Both the position numbers and the translations under genes were made by a program. DNA of 64,000 nt, from contig CANQSR010000001.1 in assembly GCA_947626575.1 (NCBI GenBank), forward strand, positions 176,247-240,246, in the 5' to 3' direction. The notes under the pieces are model-generated. The model was not told the DNA's origin and did no database searches. It was given only the letters and a program-made list of their open reading frames with translations. Shown here one piece after another: positions 54,443-63,092 of the stretch (position 1 is the first letter of the stretch; every line of letters starts with the position of its first letter). This stretch comes from an uncultured Clostridia bacterium (GTDB lineage Bacteria; Bacillota; Clostridia; Christensenellales; Borkfalkiaceae).

Positions 54443-55093
54443 ATGAAAATCAAGATCGCGCCGTCGATTTTGGCAAGCGACTTTGCAAAATTCGGCGAAA
54501 CCGTGCAACTGCTCGAAAAAAACGGCGCCGATTATATCCATTGCGACGTCATGGACGGCAATTTCGTGCCGCCCATCACCTTCGGCGCGCAGGCCGTAAA
54601 GGCCCTCCGCCCGCATACCAAGCTCCCCCTCGATTGCCATCTCATGGTGACGAAGCCCGCCGTGCGCATCCAAGAATTTGCCGAGGCGGGGGCGGATATT
54701 ATCACCGTACACGTCGAGGCCGACCGCGAAAACGTTTTGGAAAATCTCGAAAAAATTAAGTCTTACGGCGTGAAGGCCTCCGCCGTCATCAACCCCGCGA
54801 CGCGCGCCGAAGAACTCTTTCCCGCATGCGAGATCGCGGACATGGTACTCATCATGAGCGTCGTACCCGGCTGGGGCGGCCAAAAATTTATCCCCGAAAC
54901 CCTGCAAAAGATCCAAGCCGTGCGCAACTTCTGCACCAAGATCGGCCGCGATATCGATATCGAGGTGGACGGCGGCGTCACCGAGGAAAACGTCAAAGAC
55001 GTCATTTCCGCCGGCGCGAACGTGATCGTCGCGGGCAGTACGGTGTTCAGGTCCCCCAATATGGCCGAGACCATCCGAAGGTTACGGGGATGA
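54443..55093 (+). CDS. rpe: ribulose-phosphate 3-epimerase
   Basis: A 216-residue TIM-barrel enzyme interconverting ribulose 5-phosphate and xylulose 5-phosphate. IAPSILASDF, HCDVMDGNFVPPITFG, LDCHLMV, VMSVVPGWGGQKFIP-like LIMSVVPGWGGQKFI, and DGGVTEEN are the conserved active-site segments. AAGGAGG precedes the ATG at 54443. It overlaps thiN by ATGA. With transketolase at 24.8 kb it supplies the non-oxidative pentose phosphate pathway. Confidence 0.97.
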   Translation: MKIKIAPSILASDFAKFGETVQLLEKNGADYIHCDVMDGNFVPPITFGAQAVKALRPHTKLPLDCHLMVTKPAVRIQEFAEAGADIITVHVEADRENVLENLEKIKSYGVKASAVINPATRAEELFPACEIADMVLIMSVVPGWGGQKFIPETLQKIQAVRNFCTKIGRDIDIEVDGGVTEENVKDVISAGANVIVAGSTVFRSPNMAETIRRLRG

Positions 55094-55716
55094 GCAAAAA
55101 GTCATTCGTCATTCTCCTCAACGGCGAGCCGTACTGCGGCGACATCCCCGCCGAAAATGCCTATGTCATCTGTTGCGACGGGGCATATTCGTGGGCGAAG
55201 GGCAGGGTGCGCATCGACGAGAATTTGGGCGACTTCGATTCCCTCACCGAAGCGCCGTATCCCGCGCCGCTCCATACCTTTCCCTCCGAAAAGGACGAGA
55301 CGGACGGCGAACTTGCGGTGGACAGGGCGATCGCACTCGCGGCCGGCCGCATCGTCTTTTACGGCGGCGGGGGCAAACGCGAAGATCACTTCCTCGGCAA
55401 TCTGCATCTCTTGTATAAGGCGAAGAGGGCGGGCGTTGCGGAGGTCGTGTTCAGGACCAACGGCGCGGAATTTTCCCTCTGCGGCAGGGGCGGGCATACG
55501 TTCGCCTCAAAAAAGGGGCAGACCGTTTCGCTGTTGCCTTTCGGCGGCGGCGCGCATATTATGGAGATAAGGGGACTGAAATATGCTCCCCGCGGCTTGC
55601 GGCTCCATTACGGTTCCACGCGCGGCATCTCCAATCTCACGGCGAGCGACGAGGCGTTTTCGTTCCGCGTGAAGAGGGGATACGTGCTTGTCATCATCAA
55701 CGAGGAGGTTGTATGA
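55090..55716 (+). CDS. thiN: thiamine pyrophosphokinase
   Basis: A 208-residue enzyme that converts thiamine to thiamine diphosphate with ATP. The family's VICCDGAYSWAKG, GDFDSL, EKDETDGELAVDRAI (KDxTD) and GGGGKREDHFLGNL segments are present, and the C-terminal beta domain contains ISNLTASD. It starts inside the end of rpe and ends overlapping the start of the spoVM-like gene, as in B. subtilis order. Confidence 0.94.
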   Translation: MSKKSFVILLNGEPYCGDIPAENAYVICCDGAYSWAKGRVRIDENLGDFDSLTEAPYPAPLHTFPSEKDETDGELAVDRAIALAAGRIVFYGGGGKREDHFLGNLHLLYKAKRAGVAEVVFRTNGAEFSLCGRGGHTFASKKGQTVSLLPFGGGAHIMEIRGLKYAPRGLRLHYGSTRGISNLTASDEAFSFRVKRGYVLVIINEEVV

Positions 55717-55778
55717 TCATCTGTATCAAACTGCCGAGGGCGCTCGGCTGTATCGTACGGCTGTTTTACAAGGGATGA
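55713..55778 (+). CDS. spoVM: SpoVM-like amphipathic sporulation micro-protein
   Basis: A 21-codon ORF encoding MIICIKLPRALGCIVRLFYKG. It keeps the SpoVM pattern: a short start, IKLP-x-x-LG, then an amphipathic helix IVR. The location directly after thiN matches B. subtilis rpe-thiN-spoVM. The ATG is preceded by AGGAGG at 55704-55709, overlaps the thiN stop (ATGA), and its own stop overlaps the dipeptidase start (ATGA). SpoVM senses the convex forespore membrane and anchors the SpoIVA coat base. Three Bacillus C-terminal residues or so are missing. The gene is too short for routine gene callers. Confidence 0.85.
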   Translation: MIICIKLPRALGCIVRLFYKG

Positions 55779-56686
55779 AATACATTGATCTGCACACCGA
55801 CGCCCTCACGAAAACGGAGGGCGTTTTTCACGTCACGGGAGAAAAATTGCGCGCGGCGGATTGCGCCGTCCAATGCTTTGCGGCCTTTATTTCCGACCCC
55901 ATGTGCGGTTTTTCGGCCGCATGCGCGCTTGCGGATAAGTTCGGCGCGATGTGCGCGGCGGAGGGGTATATCCCTCTGCGGCGGGCGGAGGACTTCCGCG
56001 CGGACGGCGTGAATGCGCTCCTTACGGTGGAGGGCGGCGGCGCGGTCGATGGGGACCTTGAAAAGCTCCAAGCGCTCTACGCGCGCGGCGTGCGGCTCAT
56101 GACGCTGCTTTGGAACGATGCGAACGCCATCGGGTTTCCCAATCTCGCCGACCGCCGTGACCGCACAAAGCGCGAGGCGCGCGGCCTTACGGAGTTCGGG
56201 CGGACGCTCGTCTTGCGGATGTTCGCTCTCGGTATGCTCGTGGACGTCTCCCATGCGAGCGACGGCGTGTTTTTTGATGTTGCCGCGCTGAGCAGGGCGC
56301 GCGGCGTGCCGTTCGTCGCCAGCCATTCCAATGCGCAGGCCGTGGCGGATGACTGCCGTAATTTGACAGACGCCCAGATCGGGATGCTTGCGGACTGCGG
56401 CGGCGTCATCGGGCTGAATTTTTGTGCGGATTTCCTCGGCGGGGCGCGTTCGCCCGAAGGCCAACGGGAGGCGATCGTAAGGCATGCGGCGCATATTTTG
56501 AAGGTCGGCGGGGAGGACGCGCTCGCCTTGGGAAGCGATTTCGACGGCATCCCCACAAACGCTTTCATGCGCTCCGCCTCAGACATGCCCCGCCTGTTTT
56601 CTGTCTTAACGGAAAAATTCGGCCCTCGCATCACGGAGAAGATCGCCTTCGGAAACGCTTACCGCGTCCTCGGCGGCGTGCTGTAA
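55775..56686 (+). CDS. membrane dipeptidase (peptidase M19 family)
   Basis: A 303-residue zinc dipeptidase-like protein. DLHTDAL (metal histidine and aspartate), LTVEGGGAV (bridging glutamate), LVDVSHASDGVFFDV, VASHSNAQAV (metal histidines) and GSDFDGIP (catalytic Asp) are in the M19 order. It lacks a signal peptide, so it is probably cytoplasmic. The ATG at 55775 overlaps the spoVM stop; a frame from 55688 would run through thiN and spoVM and lacks support. Confidence 0.9.
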   Translation: MKYIDLHTDALTKTEGVFHVTGEKLRAADCAVQCFAAFISDPMCGFSAACALADKFGAMCAAEGYIPLRRAEDFRADGVNALLTVEGGGAVDGDLEKLQALYARGVRLMTLLWNDANAIGFPNLADRRDRTKREARGLTEFGRTLVLRMFALGMLVDVSHASDGVFFDVAALSRARGVPFVASHSNAQAVADDCRNLTDAQIGMLADCGGVIGLNFCADFLGGARSPEGQREAIVRHAAHILKVGGEDALALGSDFDGIPTNAFMRSASDMPRLFSVLTEKFGPRITEKIAFGNAYRVLGGVL

Positions 56687-56710
56687 AACCGCCGCGTTTC
56701 CGTAAGAGAA

Positions 56711-56751
56711 AAAAAGATACCCGTCCGGGTTGCGGACGGGTATCTTTTTTT
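56711..56751. terminator. bidirectional terminator between the dipeptidase gene and gpmI
   Basis: AAAAAGATACCCGTCC pairs with GGACGGGTATCTTTTT around a 7-base loop. It has A and T runs on its two sides, so it serves both converging genes. Confidence 0.92.
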
Positions 56752-56757
56752 ATCCGT

Positions 56758-58320
56758 TTACTTAATAAGAAGGCTTCTGCCCGTCATCTCTTCGGGGATG
56801 GGGAGGCCCATCACGTCGAGGAGAGTGGGAGCGAGGTCGGCGAGGATGCCGTCGCCGCGCAGTTTGGCGCCCTCTTCCCTGTATTTTTCCGAGATGACCA
56901 CGACGGGGACGGGATTGGTCGTATGCGCCGTGAAGGGGGAGCCGTCGGTATCGAGCATCTTATCGGCGTTGCCGTGGTCGGCGGTGAGGATGCACGAGCC
57001 GCCCATTTCAAGGATCTTATCCACGATGCGCTGCACGCACTCATCCACCGTGTGGACGGCCTTGACTGCGGCGTCCATGACGCCCGTGTGGCCGACCATG
57101 TCACAGTTGGCGAAATTCAAGATCATCACGTCGTATTCTCCCGTCGAGAGTTCGGAAAGCGCCCGCTCCGTCACTTCATAGGCAGACATTTCGGGTTGAA
57201 GGTCATATGTTGCCACCTTGGGCGAATTGATGAGTACGCGCACTTCGTTCTCGTTGGGGGTCTCGATGCCGCCGTTGAAGAAGAAGGTGACGTGCGCATA
57301 CTTCTCCGTCTCGGCGATGCGGAGCTGTTTCTTGCCTAACTTGGCAAGATATTCGCCCAACGTGTTGACGAGTTCTTCCTTCGGGAAGGCGATCTCCACG
57401 CCCTCGAACGCGGCGTCGTACACCGTAAAGCAAACATACACGGGGTGCAAAAAGCCTGTCTTGCGCTCAAACGCCGTACCCTTGGGCGCAACGAACTTCT
57501 CCTGCGAGAAGGCGCGGGTGATCTCCCTCGCGCGGTCGGGGCGGAAATTGAAGAAGATGATGGAATCGCCCTCTTCCACGAGCGCCACGGGATCGCCATT
57601 TTTATCGCAGATGTTGGTGGGAAGCACAAATTCATCGGTGACGCCGCCCGCATAGGATGCTTTGAGCGCCTTTACGGGGTCATCGGCATGGATGCCCGTT
57701 CCGAGCGTGAGCATATCGTAACTCTTCTCCTCGCGGTCCCAATTGTTATCGCGGTCCATGGAATAGTAGCGGCCGGAGAGAGAGGCGAGCTTGCCGTATT
57801 TGAGCTGTTTCATCTTGGCAAGGAGCTGTTTGACGTATCCCACGCCCGAAGTGGGGGAGACGTCCCTGCCGTCGAGGAAGGCATGCACATAGGTTTCGGG
57901 TACGCCGCGGTCCTTCGCCATTTGGAGCAGGGCGAAGAGATGGGTGATGTGGCTGTGGACGCCGCCGTCGGAGAGCAGGCCCCAAAGGTGAAGTTTCTTG
58001 CCGTTGTCCCGCGCGCTGTCCATCGCCTTGATGAGCGCGGGATTTTCGAAGAAGGAGCCGTCCTCAATGGCTCTCGTGATCTTCGTGAGGTCCTGATAGA
58101 CGATGCGTCCCGCGCCGATATTGAGATGCCCCACCTCGGAGTTGCCCATCTGCCCGTCGGGAAGCCCCACCGAAAGCCCGCTCGCGCCGAGCTTGGAGGA
58201 GGGATACGTTTTTCTCAGGTTGGCGACATTTTTACTGCCGTCCGTGAAAATTGCGTTCCCGATGGAGAGGGGATTACAGCCGTAACCGTCCATAATGATA
58301 AGTGCATAGGGAATTTTCAT
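56758..58320 (-). CDS. gpmI: 2,3-bisphosphoglycerate-independent phosphoglycerate mutase
   Basis: A 520-residue alkaline-phosphatase-fold enzyme of glycolysis requiring manganese. IIMDGYG (metal), GNSEVGHLNIGAGR with the phosphoserine S61, the HAFLDGRDV and DRDNRWDRE-like RDNNWDREEKSYD segments, NFANCDMVGHTG, and TADHGNAD are all present. The ATG at 58320 has GGAAGG upstream; a frame from 58365 covers the leader and is rejected. Confidence 0.96.
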   Translation of the reverse strand: MKIPYALIIMDGYGCNPLSIGNAIFTDGSKNVANLRKTYPSSKLGASGLSVGLPDGQMGNSEVGHLNIGAGRIVYQDLTKITRAIEDGSFFENPALIKAMDSARDNGKKLHLWGLLSDGGVHSHITHLFALLQMAKDRGVPETYVHAFLDGRDVSPTSGVGYVKQLLAKMKQLKYGKLASLSGRYYSMDRDNNWDREEKSYDMLTLGTGIHADDPVKALKASYAGGVTDEFVLPTNICDKNGDPVALVEEGDSIIFFNFRPDRAREITRAFSQEKFVAPKGTAFERKTGFLHPVYVCFTVYDAAFEGVEIAFPKEELVNTLGEYLAKLGKKQLRIAETEKYAHVTFFFNGGIETPNENEVRVLINSPKVATYDLQPEMSAYEVTERALSELSTGEYDVMILNFANCDMVGHTGVMDAAVKAVHTVDECVQRIVDKILEMGGSCILTADHGNADKMLDTDGSPFTAHTTNPVPVVVISEKYREEGAKLRGDGILADLAPTLLDVMGLPIPEEMTGRSLLIK

Positions 58321-58356
58321 TTTCGTTACCTTCCGTTTTCTTTGTACTTTTCCAAT

Positions 58357-58385
58357 ATTATACAAAACATTGCGGAGGATTGCAA
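58357..58385 (-). promoter_or_regulatory. promoter of gpmI
   Basis: On the minus strand, TTGCAA (plus 58380-58385) and TATAAT (plus 58357-58362) are 17 bp apart. Confidence 0.78.
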
Positions 58386-58522
58386 GTGTTCGGACAAAAG
58401 TTTTGTAAGTTTACGAAAAATTTTTATGGAGAAACCGCGCGCGGCGAAGCCTCCAAGGCGCGCCGTGCGGAAGGGTTTTTCCGCGAAGCCCAAAAACCGC
58501 CCGCAACAGGCCTCAAAAACGA

Positions 58523-58551
58523 TTGCAAAAGGGACGGGAAAGTGCTAAGAT
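58523..58551 (+). promoter_or_regulatory. promoter of the YitT-family gene
   Basis: TTGCAA at 58523-58528 and TAAGAT at 58546-58551 are 17 bp apart. Confidence 0.6.
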
Positions 58552-58589
58552 AGATGGGACTTGCAGGCTTACAGCCGCGGGGGGAAGTC

Positions 58590-59513
58590 ATGAACGCGAA
58601 AAAACTCAAATCTTTCTGCTTTATCTTTTTTGTCTCCTATCTCGTACCCATCGCCGTCTCCGGTCTCGTGCGTGCGCTCGCCGTTTATATCTTCGTGACG
58701 CCCAACACGTTTGCCCCCGGCGGCATCAACGGCCTCTCGGTCCTGCTCGAATACATCACGGGAGAGGCGGGTTTCAAGATCAACGCGGGGTATTTCCTCA
58801 TCATCTTCAACGTCCCGCTCTTCTTTGTGGCCTTCTTTATGCTCGGAAAGCGCGAAGCCATCATCGCCACGGGGTCCATGCTGTTTACTTCGGTCCTGCT
58901 CATCGTGTTCGACTATGTTCCGGGATTTCCCGTCTACGGCGAAGAGACGCAGCGCGCCACGGTGACGGGCCTCTTTGCTGCCATTGCGAGCGGCATCCTG
59001 CTGGGTGTTGCGCTCGCCGTCATGCTGAGAAGTTGCGGCACGGCGGGCGGGACTTCCATCATCGCCTCCGTCGTCAAGAAGAAATGGAAGTATATGAGCG
59101 TGAGCTGGCTGACGTTCGGCTTCGACGCCATCGTCGTCCTCGCCTCCTTCTTCGTCTACAACCGCGATGCGACGTTTATGGTCAAGCTCGATCCCGTGTT
59201 CCTCGCCCTCGTCTCGCTGTTCGTGACGAGCAAGACGAGCGACGTCATCATCCACGGCTTCCAGACGGCGTATAAATTCGAGATCGTCACCGACCACCCG
59301 GACGAACTCTCCAAGGAGATCATGGAGCGCACGCACCACGGCGTCACGCTCGTCCATGCGACGGGGATGTATACCCACGGCGATAAGAGCTTGCTCGTGT
59401 GCATCATCCGCAAGCGGCAGATCGCCGAACTGCAACGCATCGTCAAGCGCTATCCCGATACCTTTGCCTTCTTCTCGCAGACCTCCGAGGTCTACGGAAA
59501 ATTCGTAAAATAA
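58590..59513 (+). CDS. YitT-family membrane protein (DUF161/DUF2179)
   Basis: A 307-residue protein with about five to six membrane segments. It includes FAPGGINGLSVLLEYITG near residue 42 (conserved GG-x-x-G) and GTAGGTSIIASVV. A C-terminal soluble DUF2179 domain (about 220-307) contains HHGVTLVHATGMYTHGDKSL and VIRKRQIAEL-like CIIRKRQIAEL. The family is widespread in Bacillota, of uncertain transport role. GGGGAAG precedes the ATG. Confidence 0.92.
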   Translation: MNAKKLKSFCFIFFVSYLVPIAVSGLVRALAVYIFVTPNTFAPGGINGLSVLLEYITGEAGFKINAGYFLIIFNVPLFFVAFFMLGKREAIIATGSMLFTSVLLIVFDYVPGFPVYGEETQRATVTGLFAAIASGILLGVALAVMLRSCGTAGGTSIIASVVKKKWKYMSVSWLTFGFDAIVVLASFFVYNRDATFMVKLDPVFLALVSLFVTSKTSDVIIHGFQTAYKFEIVTDHPDELSKEIMERTHHGVTLVHATGMYTHGDKSLLVCIIRKRQIAELQRIVKRYPDTFAFFSQTSEVYGKFVK

Positions 59514-59653
59514 GCAATTCCGTTATAGCCGCGCCTTCCATTTGGGAAGAAAGCGGCTTGAAGAAGCGGCTTGATTACGCCGTGAAGAAAGCGGGACCCG
59601 CCTTTTGTATATCCGCAAGCCTTTTGTGATCCCGCAAAATTTTACATAAGATG

Positions 59654-59683
59654 AGAGAGCCGGACCCGACCGGCTCTCTTATT
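59654..59683. terminator. terminator between convergent yitT-type and glycosyltransferase genes
   Basis: AGAGAGCCGG pairs with CCGGCTCTCT (59654-59663 with 59670-59679), followed by TATTTG. On the minus strand CATCTTATG follows, with no strong T run. Confidence 0.65.
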
Positions 59684-59687
59684 TGAA

Positions 59688-61235
59688 TCAACTGTCTTTT
59701 TTATCTCGTTCTTTTTCTTTATCCTTGTCTTTGTCCTTCTCTTTTTCCGGGATATCCCGCTCGGTGGCGCGGGCGACGTATTTGCTCGCGGTGCCTTCAT
59801 AGATGCCCTGCGTCACCTTTTCCGTCTTTTCGTTGATGCGTCCGATCTTTTCCTCGGTGCGCGCCTGAATATCTTCGATGCGCTTCGCCGTCCGTTCGTT
59901 GAGCTGTTCGAGATCCTCTTCTTCCAGCTTGTCCGCCCGTTTGGCGGCGGCCTCGTTGACTTTCCCGATCTTCTCATCTGCCTTGGCGCGGGCGGCGGCG
60001 GCCTTCTCGGCCATCATGCCGCGGATGGCCTCCTCTTCGCTATGGAGGATGCGCGCCATGCGCTCGTGGCGGTTCCACAAGATCTCGGCGATGTCATCGG
60101 CGATCTCCTCGGCGCCGTTTTTGGACTTATCGAAGAAGGAGAGCGTCTCCTTGATCCCCTCGATGAGTTCGGGTTCCTCGATGAGCGTTTCCACCTGTTT
60201 GCGGATACGGCGGGGATTGACGAAGTGATAGCCGCAGAAGTAGCGTTCGGTGAAGAGTTCCTGCGTGGCGCGTTCGATGGGGGAAGCGCAGTAGTCGATG
60301 ATGATAGGGGTTCCCATCATGACGCTGTCCAAGACGGCGTTGGGGCCGCCCTTTGTGATGAAGAGATCGCATGCACCGTAGAGCTGGGGCGCGTCCTTGA
60401 TGTAGCCGAAGGTGAGCAGGGTGATGTTGGGCTTGGTCTTTGTCTTTTTGGCGTCGAAATAGCGTTTGAGCTTGTCATTTTTGCCTGCAAGCACGCAGAT
60501 GGTGAGCGGATGGTCTGTCTTTAAGAGTTCACTGCATACTTTGCGGACTTTGGCCTTGGCATACACGCCGTCGGCGATGACGACGGCGAACTTATCCTGC
60601 GGGATGCCGAACTTCTCGCGGTAAAATTCCTTGCTCTCGTTGGATTCGGTGACGTCGGTGCGGGTGGGGTAGAAGGTCTCCACGACGTGTCCGTTCTTGA
60701 AGCGGAGGTCATAGGCCTGTTTGGTCGCCATGGGGTTGTTGGTATAGATGACGTCGGCGCGGTTATCCCACCAGCCGTGGACGTTGTTATCCGGGCAGTA
60801 GGCGACGATGATGACGTTCGTGTTATACTTTCGCTTGTATTCGACGGCCGTATATAAGAGGAAATAGTGGGTGCAGACGATGACGTCGGGGGAGTACTTG
60901 GTATATTCCTCGATGGTGGCTTTGGTCTGAGAATAGAAGATGGTGTTATGGATGAGTTTTAAGGTATTCTGCGCGCCCAAAATGTGCATGGAGGCAAATT
61001 GGATGTCTCCATAGGCGGGGAGTTTGGAATACCATTGGGTATTGCGCACGAGGAACTCCTCGTATTTGGGAAGGACGGGGTTATCGCTATCGCGCAAGAT
61101 GTGGCTCTCGATGATCTCCATCTTATCGCTGTACTTTCTTTTCAGACATTCGGAAATCGCTTGTGCGCTGACGATATGGCCCATTCCCGCTTCCACGAAT
61201 GTAATCAAAACTCTCGGTTTACGGTATGATTGCAT
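59688..61235 (-). CDS. MGDG-synthase/MurG-like glycosyltransferase with charged coiled-coil tail
   Basis: A 515-residue GT-B enzyme. The N-terminal domain starts VLITFVEAGMGHIVSAQAIS (glycine-rich acceptor loop). The donor-binding domain contains LFITKGGPNAVLDSVMMGTPIII, as in MurG and diacylglycerol glucosyl/galactosyltransferases. These enzymes sit on the inner membrane face and glycosylate lipids. Residues from about 400 form a long charged coiled coil rich in Ala/Glu/Lys, ending in a Lys/Asp/Glu repeat tail, which is unusual for the family. GGAGTG precedes the ATG. Confidence 0.85.
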   Translation of the reverse strand: MQSYRKPRVLITFVEAGMGHIVSAQAISECLKRKYSDKMEIIESHILRDSDNPVLPKYEEFLVRNTQWYSKLPAYGDIQFASMHILGAQNTLKLIHNTIFYSQTKATIEEYTKYSPDVIVCTHYFLLYTAVEYKRKYNTNVIIVAYCPDNNVHGWWDNRADVIYTNNPMATKQAYDLRFKNGHVVETFYPTRTDVTESNESKEFYREKFGIPQDKFAVVIADGVYAKAKVRKVCSELLKTDHPLTICVLAGKNDKLKRYFDAKKTKTKPNITLLTFGYIKDAPQLYGACDLFITKGGPNAVLDSVMMGTPIIIDYCASPIERATQELFTERYFCGYHFVNPRRIRKQVETLIEEPELIEGIKETLSFFDKSKNGAEEIADDIAEILWNRHERMARILHSEEEAIRGMMAEKAAAARAKADEKIGKVNEAAAKRADKLEEEDLEQLNERTAKRIEDIQARTEEKIGRINEKTEKVTQGIYEGTASKYVARATERDIPEKEKDKDKDKEKERDKKDS

Positions 61236-61270
61236 ATTTCACTCCGAAGATTTATTTCATGATTAAGGCT

Positions 61271-61299
61271 ATTTTACAACACGGAGCGGCAAAAGTCAA
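61271..61299 (-). promoter_or_regulatory. promoter of the glycosyltransferase gene
   Basis: On the minus strand, TTGACT (plus 61294-61299) and TAAAAT (plus 61271-61276) are 17 bp apart. Confidence 0.75.
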
Positions 61300-61368
61300 C
61301 GGATGTGGAATTTTTTCCGTGATTTTCGGAAAAATTTTCGAAATTTGTACTTTTCCCATGCAGAATGC

Positions 61369-61398
61369 TTGACAAGCCTTTTCGCGGTATGGTAAAAT
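61369..61398 (+). promoter_or_regulatory. promoter of tRNA-Val
   Basis: TTGACA at 61369-61374 and TAAAAT at 61393-61398 are 18 bp apart. The mature tRNA starts 14 bases later. Confidence 0.75.
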
Positions 61399-61411
61399 AC
61401 CACTGTTGTAC

Positions 61412-61488
<77 letters not shown>

Positions 61489-61599
61489 CAAAGCCCTGTA
61501 TGTTGTGTCGAGACCGCAAGGTATGACCAATATGTGGGGTTTTCGTTTTTTATTGCGGGAACGAATGCGGACGTCTCGGCGCTTGGCACTCGGCGCCCC

Positions 61600-61680
61600 A
61601 TTGAGGCGTTCGGCACAGCTATCTCGGCGCCCCTTTGAGGGGAGCTCCCGCGAAGCGGGTGAGGGGTTTCTTGTTCGTTC
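61600..61680. repeat. CCTTTGAGGGGAGCTCCC-type element after tRNA-Val
   Basis: A shortened member of the GCCCC(T)-GAGGGGAGCT family ending in GGTGAGGGGTTTC. The remaining sequence between the two tRNA loci (61489-61688) shows no gene. Confidence 0.6.
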
Positions 61681-61688
61681 AAACACAA

Positions 61689-61724
61689 TTGATAATCAAT
61701 GCGGACGTGGCGGAATAGGCAGAC
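61689..61724 (+). pseudogene. truncated 5' copy of tRNA-Leu
   Basis: The 36 bp here are identical to 61888-61923. They comprise 12 bp of upstream sequence (TTGATAATCAAT) and the first 24 bases of the tRNA-Leu gene. The copy breaks off inside the D arm and is followed by unrelated sequence (61725-61887). It cannot fold into a tRNA. Confidence 0.8.
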
Positions 61725-61899
61725 CTCGTCGCCGCTCGCTTTGCCCTGAGTCCTTCCCGCTTTGCGGAAAGGACATAAAAGGCGCCGCAGCGGCTCCTCT
61801 TCCCAAAAAATCTCGCTTCGCAATCTTTTTCGGGAACCCCTGTCCAACGCGTCTCGTTTGGCGGGCGGTTCGGGGTAATAAACAAATTTGATAATCAAT

Positions 61900-61982
61900 G
61901 CGGACGTGGCGGAATAGGCAGACGCGTTGGACTTAGAATCCAATGGGCAACCGTGCAAGTTCAAGTCTTGTCGTCCGCACCA
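61900..61982 (+). tRNA. tRNA-Leu (anticodon TAG)
   Basis: An 83-nt class II tRNA: acceptor GCGGACG/CGTCCGC, anticodon stem TTGGA/TCCAA with loop CTTAGAA, a long variable arm (TGGGCAACCGT), and T stem CAAGT/TCTTG with TTCAAGT-type loop. CCA is encoded. A terminator follows. Confidence 0.93.
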
Positions 61983-62018
61983 AAAGGCGTGGCATACTTC
62001 ATGTATGCCACGCCTTTT
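61982..62018 (+). terminator. terminator after tRNA-Leu
   Basis: AAAAGGCGTGGCATAC pairs perfectly with GTATGCCACGCCTTTT around a 5-base loop. Confidence 0.88.
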
Positions 62019-62054
62019 GTGTTGAACGAATTTATGACAAGACTTGACGCGTCG

Positions 62055-62515
62055 TTTCTTGCCCACCCATTGAGGGGTGGGTGGCGCGCATCGCGCGACG
62101 GAAGGGGTGTTGCAGAATGCGCCGCGTGCCGCAGGCGAAGTAACGCGGGGTTCTACCCGCGTGAGAGGGTGGCGCGGCTTTGCCGCGTCAGGTGGGGGTG
62201 ATGAAAGGCGAGAGAATGTCCCCCCCACCACCGCCCTGTGGGCGGAGCCTCCCCCCATGGGGGGTAGGCCTTTTACCATACGTCATTCCGAACAATCAGA
62301 CTAACGTCATTCCGAACGGAGCGCGGAGCGCGCAGTCGAGGAATCTCCTTGTTTATAATGTGACCCTTCGGCAAGCTCAGGGTGACGGATTTATCCCCAC
62401 TCCCTGAATCCCTCTCCCCAAGGAGAGGGTTTGGTCTCGTCTGTCTCAAATGTCATTCCGTCCGATCGAGGCTTTCATACGTCATTCCGAACGCCGCGCT
62501 TCTATTGTTATCAAA
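62055..62515. repeat. intergenic repeat cluster after the tRNA genes
   Basis: Pieces of several families are packed together: CCCACCCATTGAGGGGTGGG hairpin (62060-62082), GGCGCGGCTTTGCCGCG hairpin (62171-62187), a CCTCCCCCCATGGGGGG hairpin (62249-62268), TCATTCCGAAC segments (62282-62345 and 62452-62500), and the GACCCTTCGGCAAGCTCAGG element (62362-62395) also present near 1022. No gene is seen. Confidence 0.8.
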
Positions 62516-62519
62516 AGCG

Positions 62520-63092
62520 TCACTTTTGGTCATGCGGGGAAACGTGTTTCCCTTCGGCAGAAGATATGGGAGCCGCTCCGTTAGACATGCTTTGAAATTG
62601 TTCCTGCCAATGTAAATCACAGCGCTCGTCCCATAGCCGGTCAAGCCCTTGGGTCCATTCCATATTTGTGAAGAACAAAATGAAAATGGTTTTGCCGTGA
62701 TACTTGATTTTGAAACCGCCTTTTTGTTTGAACTCAACTTCATTCAACGGATAATGTTTTGTAAAGAACAACAGCCTTACACTAAGCCGGGCACGATCTT
62801 TGTCGATTGTAAGCCGATAAGAACACGGAATATATACCGCGATATTTAGGGTCGTCATCGCCCAGGGAAGATTTCTGGACTTATGCTCCAACATTTCGGG
62901 GGAGATCAGTATAAGCATGAGCATGAAAAAATCAATAGCGATTGTAAGGATAACAATATCAACGTGAATGCGCGCCTCCTCGATACCTGCCTTTTCCCTC
63001 TTTTTGATGCCGATGAATTCGCAAATGCCCCAAATGAGCAACAGAAGAGTGCTTACTGACATGACGATAACCGAAAAAATTTGCATAATCAA
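62520..63092 (-). CDS. two- to four-TM membrane protein, paralogue 1
   Basis: A 190-residue protein with hydrophobic segments at about residues 5-25, 45-65 and 80-95. A soluble part follows with RLTIDKDRARLSVRLLFFTKHYPLNEV, then YHGKTIFIL. The latter pattern (strand, FTK-x-YPL-x-EV, YHGK) is shared with the next gene and resembles a small membrane-linked PH-like domain. It is the most diverged of three tandem relatives. Function is unknown. Confidence 0.7.
   Translation of the reverse strand: MIMQIFSVIVMSVSTLLLLIWGICEFIGIKKREKAGIEEARIHVDIVILTIAIDFFMLMLILISPEMLEHKSRNLPWAMTTLNIAVYIPCSYRLTIDKDRARLSVRLLFFTKHYPLNEVEFKQKGGFKIKYHGKTIFILFFTNMEWTQGLDRLWDERCDLHWQEQFQSMSNGAAPISSAEGKHVSPHDQK

Noticed and set aside
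55688..55774. N-terminal extension of the dipeptidase
   Set aside because: It overlaps thiN and the whole spoVM-like gene in another frame and has no ribosome site; the family begins at KYIDLHTDA.
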